Shown: positions 22,089 through 31,839, counted from the stretch's first letter. The stretch is 64,000 nt of DNA from Paracoccaceae bacterium (GCA_026419405.1 JANZZL010000120.1:1-64000); one strand, 5' to 3'. The notes: generated from the letters alone by a model not told the origin. Numbers and translations: made by a program.

Positions 22089-23465
22089 ATGAAGGTCATC
22101 ATCTGCGGGGCCGGCCAGGTGGGCTGGCAGATCGCGCGTCACCTCGCCGGCGAGAAGAACGACGTCACCGTCATCGACAACAACCCCGAGGCGGTGCGCC
22201 GGGCGACCGAGGCGCTCGACGTCCAGGGCGTGACCGGCTTCGCCTCCTATCCCGACATCCTCGAGCGGGCCGGCGCGCGCGACGCCGACATGGTGATCGC
22301 CGCGACCCATTCCGACGAGGTCAACATGGTGGTCTGCCAGGTCGCGCATTCGATCTTCAGCGTGCCGCGCAAGATCGCCCGGCTGCGCGCGCCGTCCTAC
22401 CAGAACGCGATCTACGCCGACCTCTACCGGCGCGAGCACCTGCCGATCGACGTGGTGATCTCGCCCGAGCGCGAGGTCGCCGAGGCGGCGCTCCAGCGCC
22501 TCGCCGCGCCGGCGGCCTTCGACACCGAGAGCTTCCTCGGCGGCAAGGCGCAGCTTCTCGGCCTCGCGCTCGAACCCGACTGCGCCGTGCTGAACACGCC
22601 GCTGCGGCAGCTCAACGACCTGTTCCACACGCTGCGGGCCATCGTCGTGGGCGTGCGCCGGGCCGGGCGGCTGTTCGCCCCCGAGCCCGAGGACCAGCTC
22701 TTCGCCGGCGACCAGATCTACGTGATGAGCCACACCGAGGACGTGAACCGCACGCTCGAGATCTTCGGCAAGACGATGCGCAAGCAGGAGCGCATCGTCA
22801 TCATCGGCGGGGGCAACATCGGGCTGATGGTCGCCCAGGCGCTGGAGCGGCGGACCGACCGGATCCGCGCGAAGATCATCGAGCGCAACCGCGCCCAGGC
22901 CGAGCGCGCGGCCGATGCGCTCGAGCGCACCATCGTGCTCAACGGCGACGGGCTCGACGCGGCGCTGCTCGCCGAGGCCAACGTCGAGAAGGCCGATGCG
23001 GTGCTCTGCGTGACCGACGACGACAAGGTGAACCTGCTGGCGGCGGTGCGGGCCAAGGCCGAGGGCAGCGCCATGGCGATCGCGCTCGTCAACGACCCGA
23101 CGCTGGTGCCGCTGATGGGGCCGCTCGACATCGACGCCTACATCAACCCGCGCGCGACCACGGTGAGCTCGATCCTGCGGCACGTCCGCCACGGGCGGGT
23201 GCGCAGCGTCTACTCCATCGGCGACGCCGAGGCCGAGGTGATCGAGGCGCAGGTGCTCTCCACCTCGCCGATCGCCGGCCGGACGATCCGCGAGATCGAG
23301 TTTCCCGAAGGCGTGCTGGTGGGCGCCGTGCTGAAGGGGCGCGAGGTGGTGAAGCCCTCGACCGAGACCCGCATCGACGAGGGCGACGTGATCGCGCTCT
23401 TCGCCATGGCGGCCGACGTGCCCGAGGTGGAGCGCCTGCTCCAGGTCTCGGTCGATTTCTTCTGA
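22089..23465 (+). CDS. trkA: Trk system potassium uptake regulator TrkA
   Basis: TrkA is the cytoplasmic NAD(H)-binding subunit that gates the TrkH channel. The 458-residue protein has two RCK units. Each starts with a Rossmann glycine motif (ICGAGQVGWQ at about 5-14 and IIGGGNIGLM at about 235-244) and is followed by a TrkA-C domain. The 3-base gap to trkH shows one operon. The order ntrX-trkA-trkH-hfq-hflX is a familiar alphaproteobacterial arrangement. Confidence 0.96.
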   Translation: MKVIICGAGQVGWQIARHLAGEKNDVTVIDNNPEAVRRATEALDVQGVTGFASYPDILERAGARDADMVIAATHSDEVNMVVCQVAHSIFSVPRKIARLRAPSYQNAIYADLYRREHLPIDVVISPEREVAEAALQRLAAPAAFDTESFLGGKAQLLGLALEPDCAVLNTPLRQLNDLFHTLRAIVVGVRRAGRLFAPEPEDQLFAGDQIYVMSHTEDVNRTLEIFGKTMRKQERIVIIGGGNIGLMVAQALERRTDRIRAKIIERNRAQAERAADALERTIVLNGDGLDAALLAEANVEKADAVLCVTDDDKVNLLAAVRAKAEGSAMAIALVNDPTLVPLMGPLDIDAYINPRATTVSSILRHVRHGRVRSVYSIGDAEAEVIEAQVLSTSPIAGRTIREIEFPEGVLVGAVLKGREVVKPSTETRIDEGDVIALFAMAADVPEVERLLQVSVDFF

Positions 23466-23468
23466 GCG

Positions 23469-24989
23469 ATGGGCCGGCTCGCCGAACTGCCGCTCATCGT
23501 CGTCCTGATCGGGATCGGCGCCCTGGCGATGCTGGTGCCGGTGCTGCATGGCGTGGCGACCGGCGCCGAGCGCATCGCGCGCGCCTTCTTCTACGCCGCG
23601 CTGCTGACCGGACTGCTGGCGATCCTGCTCGGGCTGGCGACGCGCTCGGCCAGCCAGCGGCGCCCGGCGCGGACCCAGCTCGCCTCGCTGCTCGCCTTCT
23701 ACGTGATCCTGCCCGCGATCTTCGCGGTGCCGTTCCGCGAGGCGCTCGGCGCGACCACGTTCCTCAATGCCTGGTTCGAGATGGTCTCCTGCCTGACCAC
23801 CACCGGCGCCACGGTCTACGACGACCCCGGCCGGCTCGCGCCCACGCTGCACCTGTGGCGCGCGACGGTCGGCTGGCTGGGCGGGCTCTTCGTCTGGGTC
23901 GTGGCGGTGGCGGTGCTCGCGCCGATGAACCTCGGCGGCTTCGAGGTGGGCTCGACCGGGGCGGCGGGGCAGGGGGCGGCGGCGGGCGGTGCGGTCGGCT
24001 TCCGGCCGCGCGAGACGAGCGAACGCCTGGCGCGCGCGTTGCGCAGCCTGGGGCCGGTGTATCTGGGGCTGACGGTCATGCTCTGGCTTCTGCTGATCGT
24101 CGCCGGGGGCAGCGCCACGCCGTCGCTGATCGTGGCCATGGCCACGCTCTCGACCTCGGGGATCACCGTGCACGGCGGCCTCGCGGCGGCGGGCGCGGGC
24201 ATCGCGGGTGAACTCGCGGTCGCCGCGTTCCTCGTCTTCGCCCTGTCGCGGGCCACCTTCAGCGCGATCGGCCAGCCGGGCGCGCTCTCCGCCCTGCGCA
24301 CCGACAGCGAGCTGAGGCTCGGGCTGCTGATCGTCGGGGCGGTGCCGGCCGTCCTGTTCCTGCGCCACTGGCTCGGGGCGGCGGGCGGCGGCGAGGAGGC
24401 CGACCTGGGGCTTGCGCTCAGGGCGCTCTGGGGCGCGCTGTTCACGGTGCTGTCGTTCCTGACCACGACCGGCTTCGTCTCGGTCGACTGGGCCGATGCG
24501 CGCGGCTGGTCGGGGCTGTCGACGCCGGGGATCCTGCTTGCGGGGCTTGCCGTGTTCGGCGGCGGGGTCGGCACGACCGCCGGCGGGGTCAAGCTGCTCC
24601 GGGTCTGGGCGCTCTACACCCAGGCCGCGCGCGAGATGGAGAAGCTCGTCCACCCGAGCTCGGTGGGCGGCTCGGGGCAGGCGGCGCGGCGGCTGCGCCG
24701 CCAGGGCGCCGAGATCGCCTGGATCTTCTTCATGCTGTTCGCGATCTCGATCGCGCTGGTCTCGGCGGCGCTCGGTCTCGCCGGGCTCGACTTCGAGGAG
24801 GCGATGATCCTCAGCGTCGCGGCCCTGTCCACGACCGGCCCGCTCGCCGCCGTTGGCCTGGAGGAGAGCCTTTCGCTGGCCACGCTCTGGCCCGAGGCCA
24901 AGGCGATCCTGATGGCGGCGATGGTCCTCGGCCGGCTCGAGACGCTGGCGCTGATCGCGCTGCTGAACCCCGACTTCTGGCGCGCCTGA
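23469..24989 (+). CDS. trkH: Trk system potassium channel TrkH
   Basis: TrkH is the inner-membrane K+ channel/transporter subunit. The 506-residue protein has about ten or more hydrophobic segments arranged as repeated helix-loop-helix units. Selectivity-filter-like turns include SCLTTTGATVYDD, TLSTSGITVHGG, FLTTTGFVSVDW and ALSTTGPLAAVG. A GGGVGTTAGGVK segment is typical of the family's third to fourth repeat. It lies 3 bases after trkA. The 159-base gap to hfq holds a small GC hairpin. Confidence 0.95.
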   Translation: MGRLAELPLIVVLIGIGALAMLVPVLHGVATGAERIARAFFYAALLTGLLAILLGLATRSASQRRPARTQLASLLAFYVILPAIFAVPFREALGATTFLNAWFEMVSCLTTTGATVYDDPGRLAPTLHLWRATVGWLGGLFVWVVAVAVLAPMNLGGFEVGSTGAAGQGAAAGGAVGFRPRETSERLARALRSLGPVYLGLTVMLWLLLIVAGGSATPSLIVAMATLSTSGITVHGGLAAAGAGIAGELAVAAFLVFALSRATFSAIGQPGALSALRTDSELRLGLLIVGAVPAVLFLRHWLGAAGGGEEADLGLALRALWGALFTVLSFLTTTGFVSVDWADARGWSGLSTPGILLAGLAVFGGGVGTTAGGVKLLRVWALYTQAAREMEKLVHPSSVGGSGQAARRLRRQGAEIAWIFFMLFAISIALVSAALGLAGLDFEEAMILSVAALSTTGPLAAVGLEESLSLATLWPEAKAILMAAMVLGRLETLALIALLNPDFWRA

Positions 24990-25148
24990 CGCCCGCGCCG
25001 CCGCAGCGCGGCGAGGCCACGCCGATGGGCGCGTAACGGACTGTTTTTCGGTCTGGAATCTCTGCGCGGGCCGGGACATACTCGGGACACTAGGCGTGTG
25101 TGTTTCCGCCGCGGGGGCGGACGAACCAGAAAACAAGGCGATCGTGGG

Positions 25149-25382
25149 ATGGCTGGAGACAAGCAGAACTTGCAGGACGCGTTCCTGAACCATGTCCGCA
25201 AGACGAAGGTTCCGGTGACGATCTTCCTGATCAACGGCGTGAAGCTCCAGGGCGTCATCACCTGGTTCGACAACTTCTGCGTGCTGCTGCGCCGCGACGG
25301 TCAGTCGCAGCTTGTCTACAAGCACGCGATCTCGACCATCATGCCGGGCCAGCCGATCAACCTCTACGAGGGCGAAGACTGA
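25149..25382 (+). CDS. hfq: RNA chaperone Hfq
   Basis: Hfq is a hexameric Sm-like protein that pairs small RNAs with mRNAs. The 77-residue product has the Sm1 segment ([20 protein letters not shown]), [12 protein letters not shown] and the Sm2 segment [11 protein letters not shown], with the short C-terminal tail usual in alphaproteobacteria. I chose the ATG at 25149 because [10 protein letters not shown] is the family start; in-frame upstream codons would add 17 unlikely residues. Its stop codon overlaps the proposed hflX start. A small RNA gene at 43.4 kb is a possible client. Confidence 0.97.
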   Translation: MAGDKQNLQDAFLNHVRKTKVPVTIFLINGVKLQGVITWFDNFCVLLRRDGQSQLVYKHAISTIMPGQPINLYEGED

Positions 25383-26662
25383 CGGACGCAACCGACCGCC
25401 GCCCGCGTCCGACGCGGGCCTGGGTGCTTCATCCCGATCTGACCGCCGACCGCGACCGCCGGCCGGCCGCGGCGGCGCTGGAAGAGGCCGTGGCGCTCGC
25501 CGCCGCGCTGCCGGGGCTCGAGATCGCGGGGGCCGAGGTCGTGCCGCTGCCGAAGGTGCGGGCGAGCCACCTCTTCGGAACCGGCAAGACCGAGGAGCTG
25601 AAGGCCCGCCTTGCCGAGGCCGGCGTCGAGCTCGTGCTGGTGGATGGCCCCGTCTCGCCCGTCCAGCAGCGCAACCTCGAGAAGGCCTGGGGCGTGAAGC
25701 TGCTCGACCGCACGGGGCTGATCCTCGAGATCTTCGCCGACCGGGCCCGCACCCGCGAGGGCGTGCTCCAGGTGGAGCTGGCCGCGCTCTCCTACCAGCG
25801 CACCCGCCTCGTGCGCGCCTGGACCCACCTCGAACGCCAGCGCGGCGGCTTCGGTTTCGTCGGCGGCCCCGGCGAGACCCAGATCGAGGCCGACCGCCGC
25901 GCCATCGACGAGCAGATCCTGCGGCTCAGGCGCCAGCTCGACAAGGTCGTGCGCACGCGCGAACTGCACCGCGCGGCGCGGCGCAAGGTGCCCTATCCGG
26001 TCGTGGCGCTCGTCGGCTACACCAACGCCGGCAAGTCCACGCTGTTCAACCGGCTGACCGGGGCCGACGTGCTCGCGCGCGACATGCTCTTCGCCACGCT
26101 CGACCCGACGATGCGCGAACTGCGCCTGCCCTCGGGACTGAAGGTGATCCTCTCGGACACGGTGGGCTTCATCTCCGACCTGCCGACGCAGCTCGTCGCG
26201 GCCTTCCGCGCGACGCTGGAGGAGGTGCTGGAGGCCGACCTCATCCTGCACGTGCGGGACATCTCCCACCCCGACAGCGGGGCGCAGGCGGCCGAGGTGG
26301 CGCGGATCCTCGCCGAGCTCGGCGTCGATGCCGCAACGCCGCTGATCGAGGTCTGGAACAAGATCGACCGGCTGCCCGAGGCCGAGCGCGCCGCCCACGC
26401 GACGCAGGCCGGCCGCAAGCCCGAGGTCTTCGCCGTCTCGGCGCTGACCGGCGAGGGGACCGGCCCGCTGCTCGCGGCCGTCGCCCGCGCGCTCGACGGC
26501 GAGCGCACCGAGGAGGACGTCGCGGTGCCCTTCGCCGACGGCCGGCGCCGCGCCTGGCTTCATGCCCAGGGGATCGTCACCGCCGAGCGCGAGACCGACG
26601 AGGGGCACATCCTGCACGTCCACTGGACGCCGCGGCAGAAGGCCGGGTTCGCCGCCCTCTGA
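25379..26662 (+). CDS. hflX: Ribosome-associated GTPase HflX
   Basis: HflX is a GTPase that splits stalled or stress-damaged ribosomes. The 427-residue protein has the glycine-rich N-terminal HflX domain ([40 protein letters not shown]), the P-loop GYTNAGKST, the G3 motif [10 protein letters not shown] and the G4 motif NKID. The start codon is unusual. No ATG exists between the hfq stop and the first conserved residues. The best match to family N termini and spacing is a CTG at 25379 that overlaps the hfq stop and sits 6 bases after GAGGG. A GTG at 25424 is the alternative. Confidence 0.94.
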   Translation: MTDATDRRPRPTRAWVLHPDLTADRDRRPAAAALEEAVALAAALPGLEIAGAEVVPLPKVRASHLFGTGKTEELKARLAEAGVELVLVDGPVSPVQQRNLEKAWGVKLLDRTGLILEIFADRARTREGVLQVELAALSYQRTRLVRAWTHLERQRGGFGFVGGPGETQIEADRRAIDEQILRLRRQLDKVVRTRELHRAARRKVPYPVVALVGYTNAGKSTLFNRLTGADVLARDMLFATLDPTMRELRLPSGLKVILSDTVGFISDLPTQLVAAFRATLEEVLEADLILHVRDISHPDSGAQAAEVARILAELGVDAATPLIEVWNKIDRLPEAERAAHATQAGRKPEVFAVSALTGEGTGPLLAAVARALDGERTEEDVAVPFADGRRRAWLHAQGIVTAERETDEGHILHVHWTPRQKAGFAAL

Positions 26663-26663
26663 C

Positions 26664-26684
26664 GGCCGGCCGCGCGGCCGGGCC
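26664..26684. terminator. GC hairpin between convergent hflX and acylase genes
   Basis: The 34-base gap between the two convergent stops is mostly a self-complementary run (GGCCGGCCG with CGGCCGGGCC). There is no T tract on either side. It may act as a weak two-way terminator. Confidence 0.35.
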
Positions 26685-26696
26685 GAGGCCTGGCGA

Positions 26697-29162
26697 TCAT
26701 TCCTCGAGGGGCACGAGCTCGGTGATCCCCACGGCCCCCGCGCGCGCCAGCTCGGGGTCGAGCGTCATCGGGATGTATTCGCCCCGCCGCCAGAGCTCGC
26801 CCAGGTCGTCGTAGTGGCGCGAGAGCGGATGGCCCGACTGGCCGGTGGAGATGATGTAGACCGAGCTTTCGGGGTCGGCGAAGTCGTAGACCCCGCGGTA
26901 GCCCGCGCCATGGACGTTCAGGAAGGGCTGCTCGCCCGCCCCGGCGGTCAGCCCCCGCATCAGCGTGTGGTCGCCGCCCGAGGTGGACTGGCGGATGTTG
27001 ACGATCCAGCCCAGCCCCGGCACCTCGCCGAGCGTCGGGTGATCGTGCGTGGCCTGGTGGGCATCGCCCCAGCGCAGCGATTCGATGGTTCCGGGGTGGT
27101 GCTCGCCGATCCAGACCAGCGCGTCGTCGAGCGCCTGGCGGGCGATGTCGGTGCAGGTCTCGATCGCCGTGGACTGGATCACGTCGCACCAGGCCGAGGC
27201 GCCGCCCTCGTCGCGGAACACGCGCTCGATGAACACCGGCTCGACATGGGTCAGCGCCGAGGCAAGCGGCCCGAGGTCGTCGCGGATCAGCCGTTCCTGC
27301 AGCGCGCGCATCCAGGCCGCGTAGATCAGCGGCTCGGGCATGTGCTCGTTCATCTCGCCGTTCCAGTTCGCGAGCAGTTCCAGCGCCCGCTGGCGCCGCC
27401 GCTCGGGCGTGCCCTCGGGCGCGGCCTCGCCGGTGAACCACAGGTCGCGGGCGACCAGCGGCAAGAGCGCGCGCGCATCGGGCGCCACGGTGTCGAGCTG
27501 GGCCTCGATGAAGCTCTCGCGGGTGTGCACCTCGCGCGCCTGCATCAGCCGGCGCCAGCGCTGCACCCGCTGGGTATCGCCCCAGTCGAAGCTGACATGC
27601 GCCGGGAACGGGCGATCCACGATCTTGTTGTTGGTATTGCCGAGCAGCCCGCCCTCGGGGTTCACGAAGCGTGGATTGGAACTGGCCGGGAACATGCCCA
27701 GCCAGCGGTTCTCGGGCCGCCAGCCGGGCGCCGGGATGCGGCCCTGGCTCTGGTGGCGGGGGTCGCGCCGCGGGATCGCGCCGGCGGTGACGAGCGCGAT
27801 GTTCTCGGCATCGGCCAGGGTGACGTTCTGCGCCGGCGCGACGGCCAGCGGCAGGGCGGCGAGCGCCTCCTCCACGCCGCCCGCCCGCATCAGCGCCATG
27901 CTGAAGCCGAAGGACGTGTCCTGCCGTGACAGCGCCGTCCAGCCCATGGCCATGACGTGGCCGGGCGGCGTCACCGAGGCGAGGTCGTAGAAGTCGCCGG
28001 GGATCACCGGCCCGTTGCGGGTGTTCATCAGCGTGATCGTGATCGGGGGGGCGTCCTTGACCTCGATGATCGAGGCGCGGGTCTCGAACGGCTCCCAGCC
28101 CGATTCCGTCCGGTACTCGCGCGGATCGGCGGGATTGACCTCCTCCAGGAACAGGTCCTGATCGTCGACATAGGCCGTGGTGAGCCCCCAGGCGAGCCGC
28201 TCCGAGCGGCCGACGAGCACGAGCGGCATCCCCGGGATCGTGCCGCCGATCACCCCTCCGGTGGAGAGCTCCAGCCGCGCCAGATACCAGATCACCGGCG
28301 CAGTGAAGCCGAGGTGCGGGTCGTTGGCCAGCAGCGAGCCGCCGGCGGCCGAGCGCGAGGGCGCCGCCGCCCAGGCGTTCGAGGCGCCCGCGAAGCCGCG
28401 CGGCGGCAGCGGCCAGAGCGGATCGCGGCGCTCCTCGAGCGCAGCGAAGGAGGGGGCGACGCCGGGCGCCAGATCGGCATAGCGGGGCAGCACGGCGATG
28501 CCCTGGCCCGGCACGTCGGGCAGGATGTCGCGCAGCCGCTCGGGCGGCAGCACCAGCGACAGCCGGGCGCGCAGCACCTCGGCGTCGGCCTGGCTCGCCA
28601 GCTCCAGCGCCATCAGCTTGCCGATGGCGAGCGAATCCGCCGGCGTCCAGGCCGCGATCTCGCGCGAGAACAGGAAGAACTCCGGCGCGCCGCGGCCCAG
28701 CGCCTCGCGGTTCACCGTCTCGATCCAGGCGTTGACGCCGCGCGCATAGGCCTCGAGCGCGGCGAGCGTGTCGGCATCCTGCACGGCCAGCGAGTCGGCC
28801 GCCGCGCCGGCGAGGTCGAGACGCCGCAGCAGCTCGTCGATCTTCACCGTCCGTTCGCCGAACACCTCCGAAAGCCGGCCCTGCGCGGTGCGGCGCAGCA
28901 GGGTCATCTGCCAGAGCCTGTCCTGCGCGTGGGCGAAGCCGAGCCCGAAGAAGACGTCGGCGTCGGTCCGTCCGAAGATGTGCGGCACGCTCGCCGTGTC
29001 GCGCACGATCTCGACCGGGCCGGAGATTCCCGCCACCTGCCAGCGGGCCCCGTAGTCGGGCAGCGAGCGGGAGGCGAAGTAGTAGACCGCAACCACCGCC
29101 AGCACCGCCAGCGCGAGCGCGGCGGTCACAAGGCGCAGAAGCCAGCGGAACAGCGTGAACAT
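26697..29162 (-). CDS. Penicillin-acylase family Ntn hydrolase
   Basis: The 821-residue precursor has an N-terminal membrane anchor or signal (about residues 8-28), a spacer region and the autocatalytic cleavage site with nucleophile Ser261 in [12 protein letters not shown]. The beta-subunit words [24 protein letters not shown] and [13 protein letters not shown] follow. The family hydrolyses amide bonds of penicillins, cephalosporins or N-acyl homoserine lactones in the periplasm. Which of these applies cannot be read from the sequence. The gene is convergent with hflX and divergent from the dehydrogenase at 29259. An orphan LuxR lies 22 kb away. Confidence 0.9.
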   Translation of the reverse strand: MFTLFRWLLRLVTAALALAVLAVVAVYYFASRSLPDYGARWQVAGISGPVEIVRDTASVPHIFGRTDADVFFGLGFAHAQDRLWQMTLLRRTAQGRLSEVFGERTVKIDELLRRLDLAGAAADSLAVQDADTLAALEAYARGVNAWIETVNREALGRGAPEFFLFSREIAAWTPADSLAIGKLMALELASQADAEVLRARLSLVLPPERLRDILPDVPGQGIAVLPRYADLAPGVAPSFAALEERRDPLWPLPPRGFAGASNAWAAAPSRSAAGGSLLANDPHLGFTAPVIWYLARLELSTGGVIGGTIPGMPLVLVGRSERLAWGLTTAYVDDQDLFLEEVNPADPREYRTESGWEPFETRASIIEVKDAPPITITLMNTRNGPVIPGDFYDLASVTPPGHVMAMGWTALSRQDTSFGFSMALMRAGGVEEALAALPLAVAPAQNVTLADAENIALVTAGAIPRRDPRHQSQGRIPAPGWRPENRWLGMFPASSNPRFVNPEGGLLGNTNNKIVDRPFPAHVSFDWGDTQRVQRWRRLMQAREVHTRESFIEAQLDTVAPDARALLPLVARDLWFTGEAAPEGTPERRRQRALELLANWNGEMNEHMPEPLIYAAWMRALQERLIRDDLGPLASALTHVEPVFIERVFRDEGGASAWCDVIQSTAIETCTDIARQALDDALVWIGEHHPGTIESLRWGDAHQATHDHPTLGEVPGLGWIVNIRQSTSGGDHTLMRGLTAGAGEQPFLNVHGAGYRGVYDFADPESSVYIISTGQSGHPLSRHYDDLGELWRRGEYIPMTLDPELARAGAVGITELVPLEE

Positions 29163-29258
29163 GGACCTCGGGAGGTTCGGCGCTACGGTTGACGGTGCGG
29201 GCAGGTCGGGTAGTTACAACCGATCGCGGCGACATGCAAAGACGGGGAGGGAGGGCCG

Positions 29259-30140
29259 ATGGCACGGGTGGCGTTTCTGGGGCTCGGCGTCATGGGCTTC
29301 CCGATGGCGGGGCATCTCGCCGCGAAAGGCCACGAGGGCACGGTCTACAACCGCACGCTGGCCAAGGCCGAGGCCTGGGCCGCCAGGCACGGTGGCCGGG
29401 TGGCCACCACCCCGGCCGCTGCGGCCGAGGGGGCGGAGTTCGTGATGGCCTGCGTCGGCAACGACGACGACCTCAGGCAGGTCTGCAAGGGCGCCGAGGG
29501 TGCCTTCGGCGGCATGCGCAAGGGGGCGGTTTTCGTCGACCACACGACCGTGTCTGCCGCCGTGACCCGCGAGCTCTCGGCCGAGGCGCGCCGGCTCGGC
29601 CTGGGCTTCGTCGATGCGCCGGTGTCCGGCGGGCAGGCGGGGGCCGAGAACGGCCAGCTCTCGATCATGTGCGGCGGCGCGGAGGCCGACTATGCCCGTG
29701 CCGAGCCGGTGCTGGCCGCCTATGCCCGGATCTGCCGGCGCCTGGGCGAGAGCGGGGCGGGCCAGCTCGCCAAGATGATGAACCAGATCTGCATCGCGGG
29801 CCTTCTCCAGGGCCTGGCCGAGGCGCTGCGCTTCGGCGAGAAGGCGGGGATGGACGGGAAGGCGGTGGTCGAGGTGATCAGCCAGGGTGCCGCAGGCTCC
29901 TGGCAGATGGTCAACCGCCATGCGACGATGCTGGAGGGAAGGTTCGACTTCGGCTTCGCCGTGGACTGGATGCGCAAGGATCTCGGCATCTGCCTCAGGA
30001 CCGCCGACGAGATCGGCGCGCCGCTGCCGGTGACGGCGCTGGTCGACCAGTTCTACAAGGACGTGCAGGCCATGGGCGGCGGGCGCTGGGATACCTCGAG
30101 CCTCATCGCGCGGCTGCGCGCGCTCGACCCCGCGGGCTGA
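29259..30140 (+). CDS. NAD(P)-dependent beta-hydroxyacid dehydrogenase
   Basis: The 293-residue product belongs to the 3-hydroxyisobutyrate/tartronate-semialdehyde/GLYR dehydrogenase family. It has the Rossmann motif FLGLGVMGFPMAGHL (5-19), the substrate loop FVDAPVSGGQAGAENG near 117-132 and the catalytic Lys in AGQLAKMMNQ near residue 171. GGGAGGGAGGG precedes the ATG. The substrate is not certain; no valine-degradation or glyoxylate genes are adjacent. Confidence 0.9.
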   Translation: MARVAFLGLGVMGFPMAGHLAAKGHEGTVYNRTLAKAEAWAARHGGRVATTPAAAAEGAEFVMACVGNDDDLRQVCKGAEGAFGGMRKGAVFVDHTTVSAAVTRELSAEARRLGLGFVDAPVSGGQAGAENGQLSIMCGGAEADYARAEPVLAAYARICRRLGESGAGQLAKMMNQICIAGLLQGLAEALRFGEKAGMDGKAVVEVISQGAAGSWQMVNRHATMLEGRFDFGFAVDWMRKDLGICLRTADEIGAPLPVTALVDQFYKDVQAMGGGRWDTSSLIARLRALDPAG

Positions 30141-30177
30141 GCGGCGGGCCGGACAGGCTGCGTGCCGGGGTGGAAGT

Positions 30178-30498
30178 GCAGGCTTCTGTTGCCAGGTGCC
30201 TGCGGACCCCGCCGGAACGCTGCTGGGCGCCCGGACTTTGGTTTCGGTCACCCGAGCTGCTTACGCAGCCAGAGCCACCGGAGCATGGTTGTCGTTGGCA
30301 ACTATGCGATCTGCACCGATAACGGTGGTAGCTCACCGGGCGAAAGCCATCCCCTTTACACGTTCGTCGATCCTGTTTCGGCCCCCTGGTCCTCCAACGA
30401 AGGATCTGGTGGAGCCGCCGGGTACCGCCCCCGGGTCCGATCCGCTTATTACGGGCGCGTTTATCGCCATAGTCCCGGCTTGCGCCGGAACACTTCCA
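30178..30498 (-). ncRNA. ssrA: tmRNA, circularly permuted two-piece form
   Basis: tmRNA rescues stalled ribosomes and adds a degradation tag. On the minus strand the acceptor piece comes first and ends in GGCGGCTCCACCA with its CCA at 30407. A 21-base spacer (30406-30386) follows, then the coding piece starting GGGGCCGAAACAGGATCGAC at 30385. GGGGCCG (30385-30379) pairs with CGGCTCC (30417-30411), seven pairs including the G3-U70 wobble that marks alanyl-tRNA synthetase substrates. The tag frame follows the resume codon GCC. The order is that of alphaproteobacterial permuted ssrA. The outer ends are estimates: a GCAGGC/GCCTGC hairpin closes the 3' side at 30178-30203, and the 5' end is near 30498. 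Confidence 0.92.
30261..30299 (-). other. tmRNA tag reading frame
   Basis: Thirteen codons from the resume codon GCC (30299-30297) to TAA encode ANDNHAPVALAA. The ending VALAA and the AND start fit the proteolysis tags of this bacterial group. The stop codon lies in the loop of a GCTGC/GCAGC stem, as in other tmRNAs. Confidence 0.93.
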
Positions 30499-30534
30499 AG
30501 ATAGGAAGCGCCGCGCCCGGCTGCAAGCGGATTG

Positions 30535-30782
30535 AGGGGGGCCTTCCGCCCCCCTCTGCCCCGGACGGGCGTCCGGGGCATTCACCCCCCGAGAGTATTT
30601 CCGGGCCGAAAGTGCAACGCTTTCTTAACCCTTCGCGGGCACTCTCCTGACTGCGGTACAGGCAGGAGTGCCGATGACCGCGGCCGGAAGTGGCGGCCCG
30701 TCCCGTGGCGGGGCGGGTCGCTCTCCCTCACTTTCGGTCTGCAAATACTCCCGGGGGGTGCGGGGGGCAGGCGGCCCCCCGC
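30535..30782. repeat. Paired intergenic repeat A/B, large imperfect palindrome
   Basis: Two copies of a GC-rich element face each other. The left arm runs from a GGGGGGC hairpin through GAGTATTTCCGGGCCGAAAGTG (30591-30614, written here in parts: GAGTATTT, GGGCCGAAAGTG). The right arm has CACTTTCGGTCT (30729-30740) then GCAAATACTC (30741-30750) and a CGGGGGG/CCCCCC hairpin. In the middle is a third inverted repeat, GGCACTCTCCTG (30638-30649) with CAGGAGTGCC (30663-30672). No protein is evident inside. A second pair of the same element lies at 39857-40004. Confidence 0.8.
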
Positions 30783-30795
30783 GCCTGCGCCGGGA

Positions 30796-31839
30796 TCAGA
30801 ACCCCGCCTTGATCTTCTCGAACTCCTCGAGCATCCGGTCGCGCAGCGTGTTGTCCATCGGCACCTGGGCGAGGACCGGCGCCGTGACCGGCCCGAGGCC
30901 GACCCGTTCCACCATCGCGGGGTCGAGGGCCGCGACCGCTCCGGTGTTGGAATGCCCGTAGCCCCAGTTCTCGACGATGTAGGCGGCGGTGCGCGGCTCG
31001 AGCCAGGCGTTGATGAAGTCGTAGGCCTTGTCCTCGCTGCCGGGGCCGTCCTTGAGGTTCACATAGCCGCAGAACCACGAGGTCGAGCCCTCGGCCGGCT
31101 CGCGTTCGAAGGCGATCGGGTAGCCTTCGGCCGAAAGGGTCGTCGGCGTCTCGTTCCAGGCCCAGGCGATCACCACTTCGCCGGTCGACATCAGCTGGGC
31201 AAGCTCCGCCCCGTCGGCCCAGTAGGCGCGCACGTTCTCGTGCGCACGCCGCAGCCATTCGCCGGCGGCCCGGAACTGATCCTCGGTGACCTCGGTCCAG
31301 TCGGTCACGCCGGTGGCCAGGTAGGCGAGCGCCCAGACGTCGTCGTTGTTGTCGGGCAGCGAGATGCGCCCGGCATACTTCGGATCGACGAAGACCTGGA
31401 GCGTCTGGACATCCGCCTCGGGCACCTGTTCGGTGTTGTAGGCGATCGCGGTCGAGCCCCACTCGGCGGGGACGAACCAGACGCCCTCGTCGTCCTTCAG
31501 GATCTCGGAATCCATGAACGCCGGGTTGAGCTCGCCAAAGGCGGCGATGCGCGAGGTGTCCCAGGGTTCGAGCAGGCCGGCATCGCGGAACTTCGACACC
31601 ATCTGGCTGCAGGGGTGCGAGACATCGGCGCGGAAGCCCGAGACGAGTTTCTGGAAGGCGTCGTCGTCGTCGCCGTAGAAGGCGAAGGTCGGGTTCGTTC
31701 CGTGCTTCTCGACGTAGCCCTGGAAGAAGTTCGGATCCTCGTAACCCGACCAGTCGAAGACCAGGAACTCCGGGTCGGCGGCCGCCGCGGGCAGTGCGGC
31801 CAATGCCAGAGCACCCGCGACCAGCGCAGATCGCGTCAT
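30796..31839 (-). CDS. PotD-like ABC transporter substrate-binding protein (copy 1)
   Basis: The 347-residue product has a signal peptide (cut after PAAAAD near residue 21) and the two-lobed periplasmic binding fold of the spermidine/putrescine (PotD/PotF) family. Landmarks are FDWSGYEDPNFFQGY, SHPCSQMVSKFRDAGLLEPWD, WGSTAIAYNTE and GSEDKAYDFINAWLEP. GGAGGAG precedes the ATG. It is a close tandem paralogue of the next gene upstream; both end FEKIKAGF. No permease or ATPase gene is nearby, so the partner transporter must be encoded elsewhere. Polyamine is the likely ligand by family only. Confidence 0.88.
   Translation of the reverse strand: MTRSALVAGALALAALPAAAADPEFLVFDWSGYEDPNFFQGYVEKHGTNPTFAFYGDDDDAFQKLVSGFRADVSHPCSQMVSKFRDAGLLEPWDTSRIAAFGELNPAFMDSEILKDDEGVWFVPAEWGSTAIAYNTEQVPEADVQTLQVFVDPKYAGRISLPDNNDDVWALAYLATGVTDWTEVTEDQFRAAGEWLRRAHENVRAYWADGAELAQLMSTGEVVIAWAWNETPTTLSAEGYPIAFEREPAEGSTSWFCGYVNLKDGPGSEDKAYDFINAWLEPRTAAYIVENWGYGHSNTGAVAALDPAMVERVGLGPVTAPVLAQVPMDNTLRDRMLEEFEKIKAGF

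Noticed and set aside
21975-25391. Very long minus-strand open frame antisense to ntrX, trkA and trkH
   Set aside because: It exists only because stop codons are rare at this GC content. The translation is Arg/His/Asp/Gln-rich low complexity, and the opposite strand encodes clear families.
30241-30504. Small protein genes on either strand over the ssrA region
   Set aside because: The tmRNA acceptor stem, CCA end and tag frame explain the region, and the frames have no family features.
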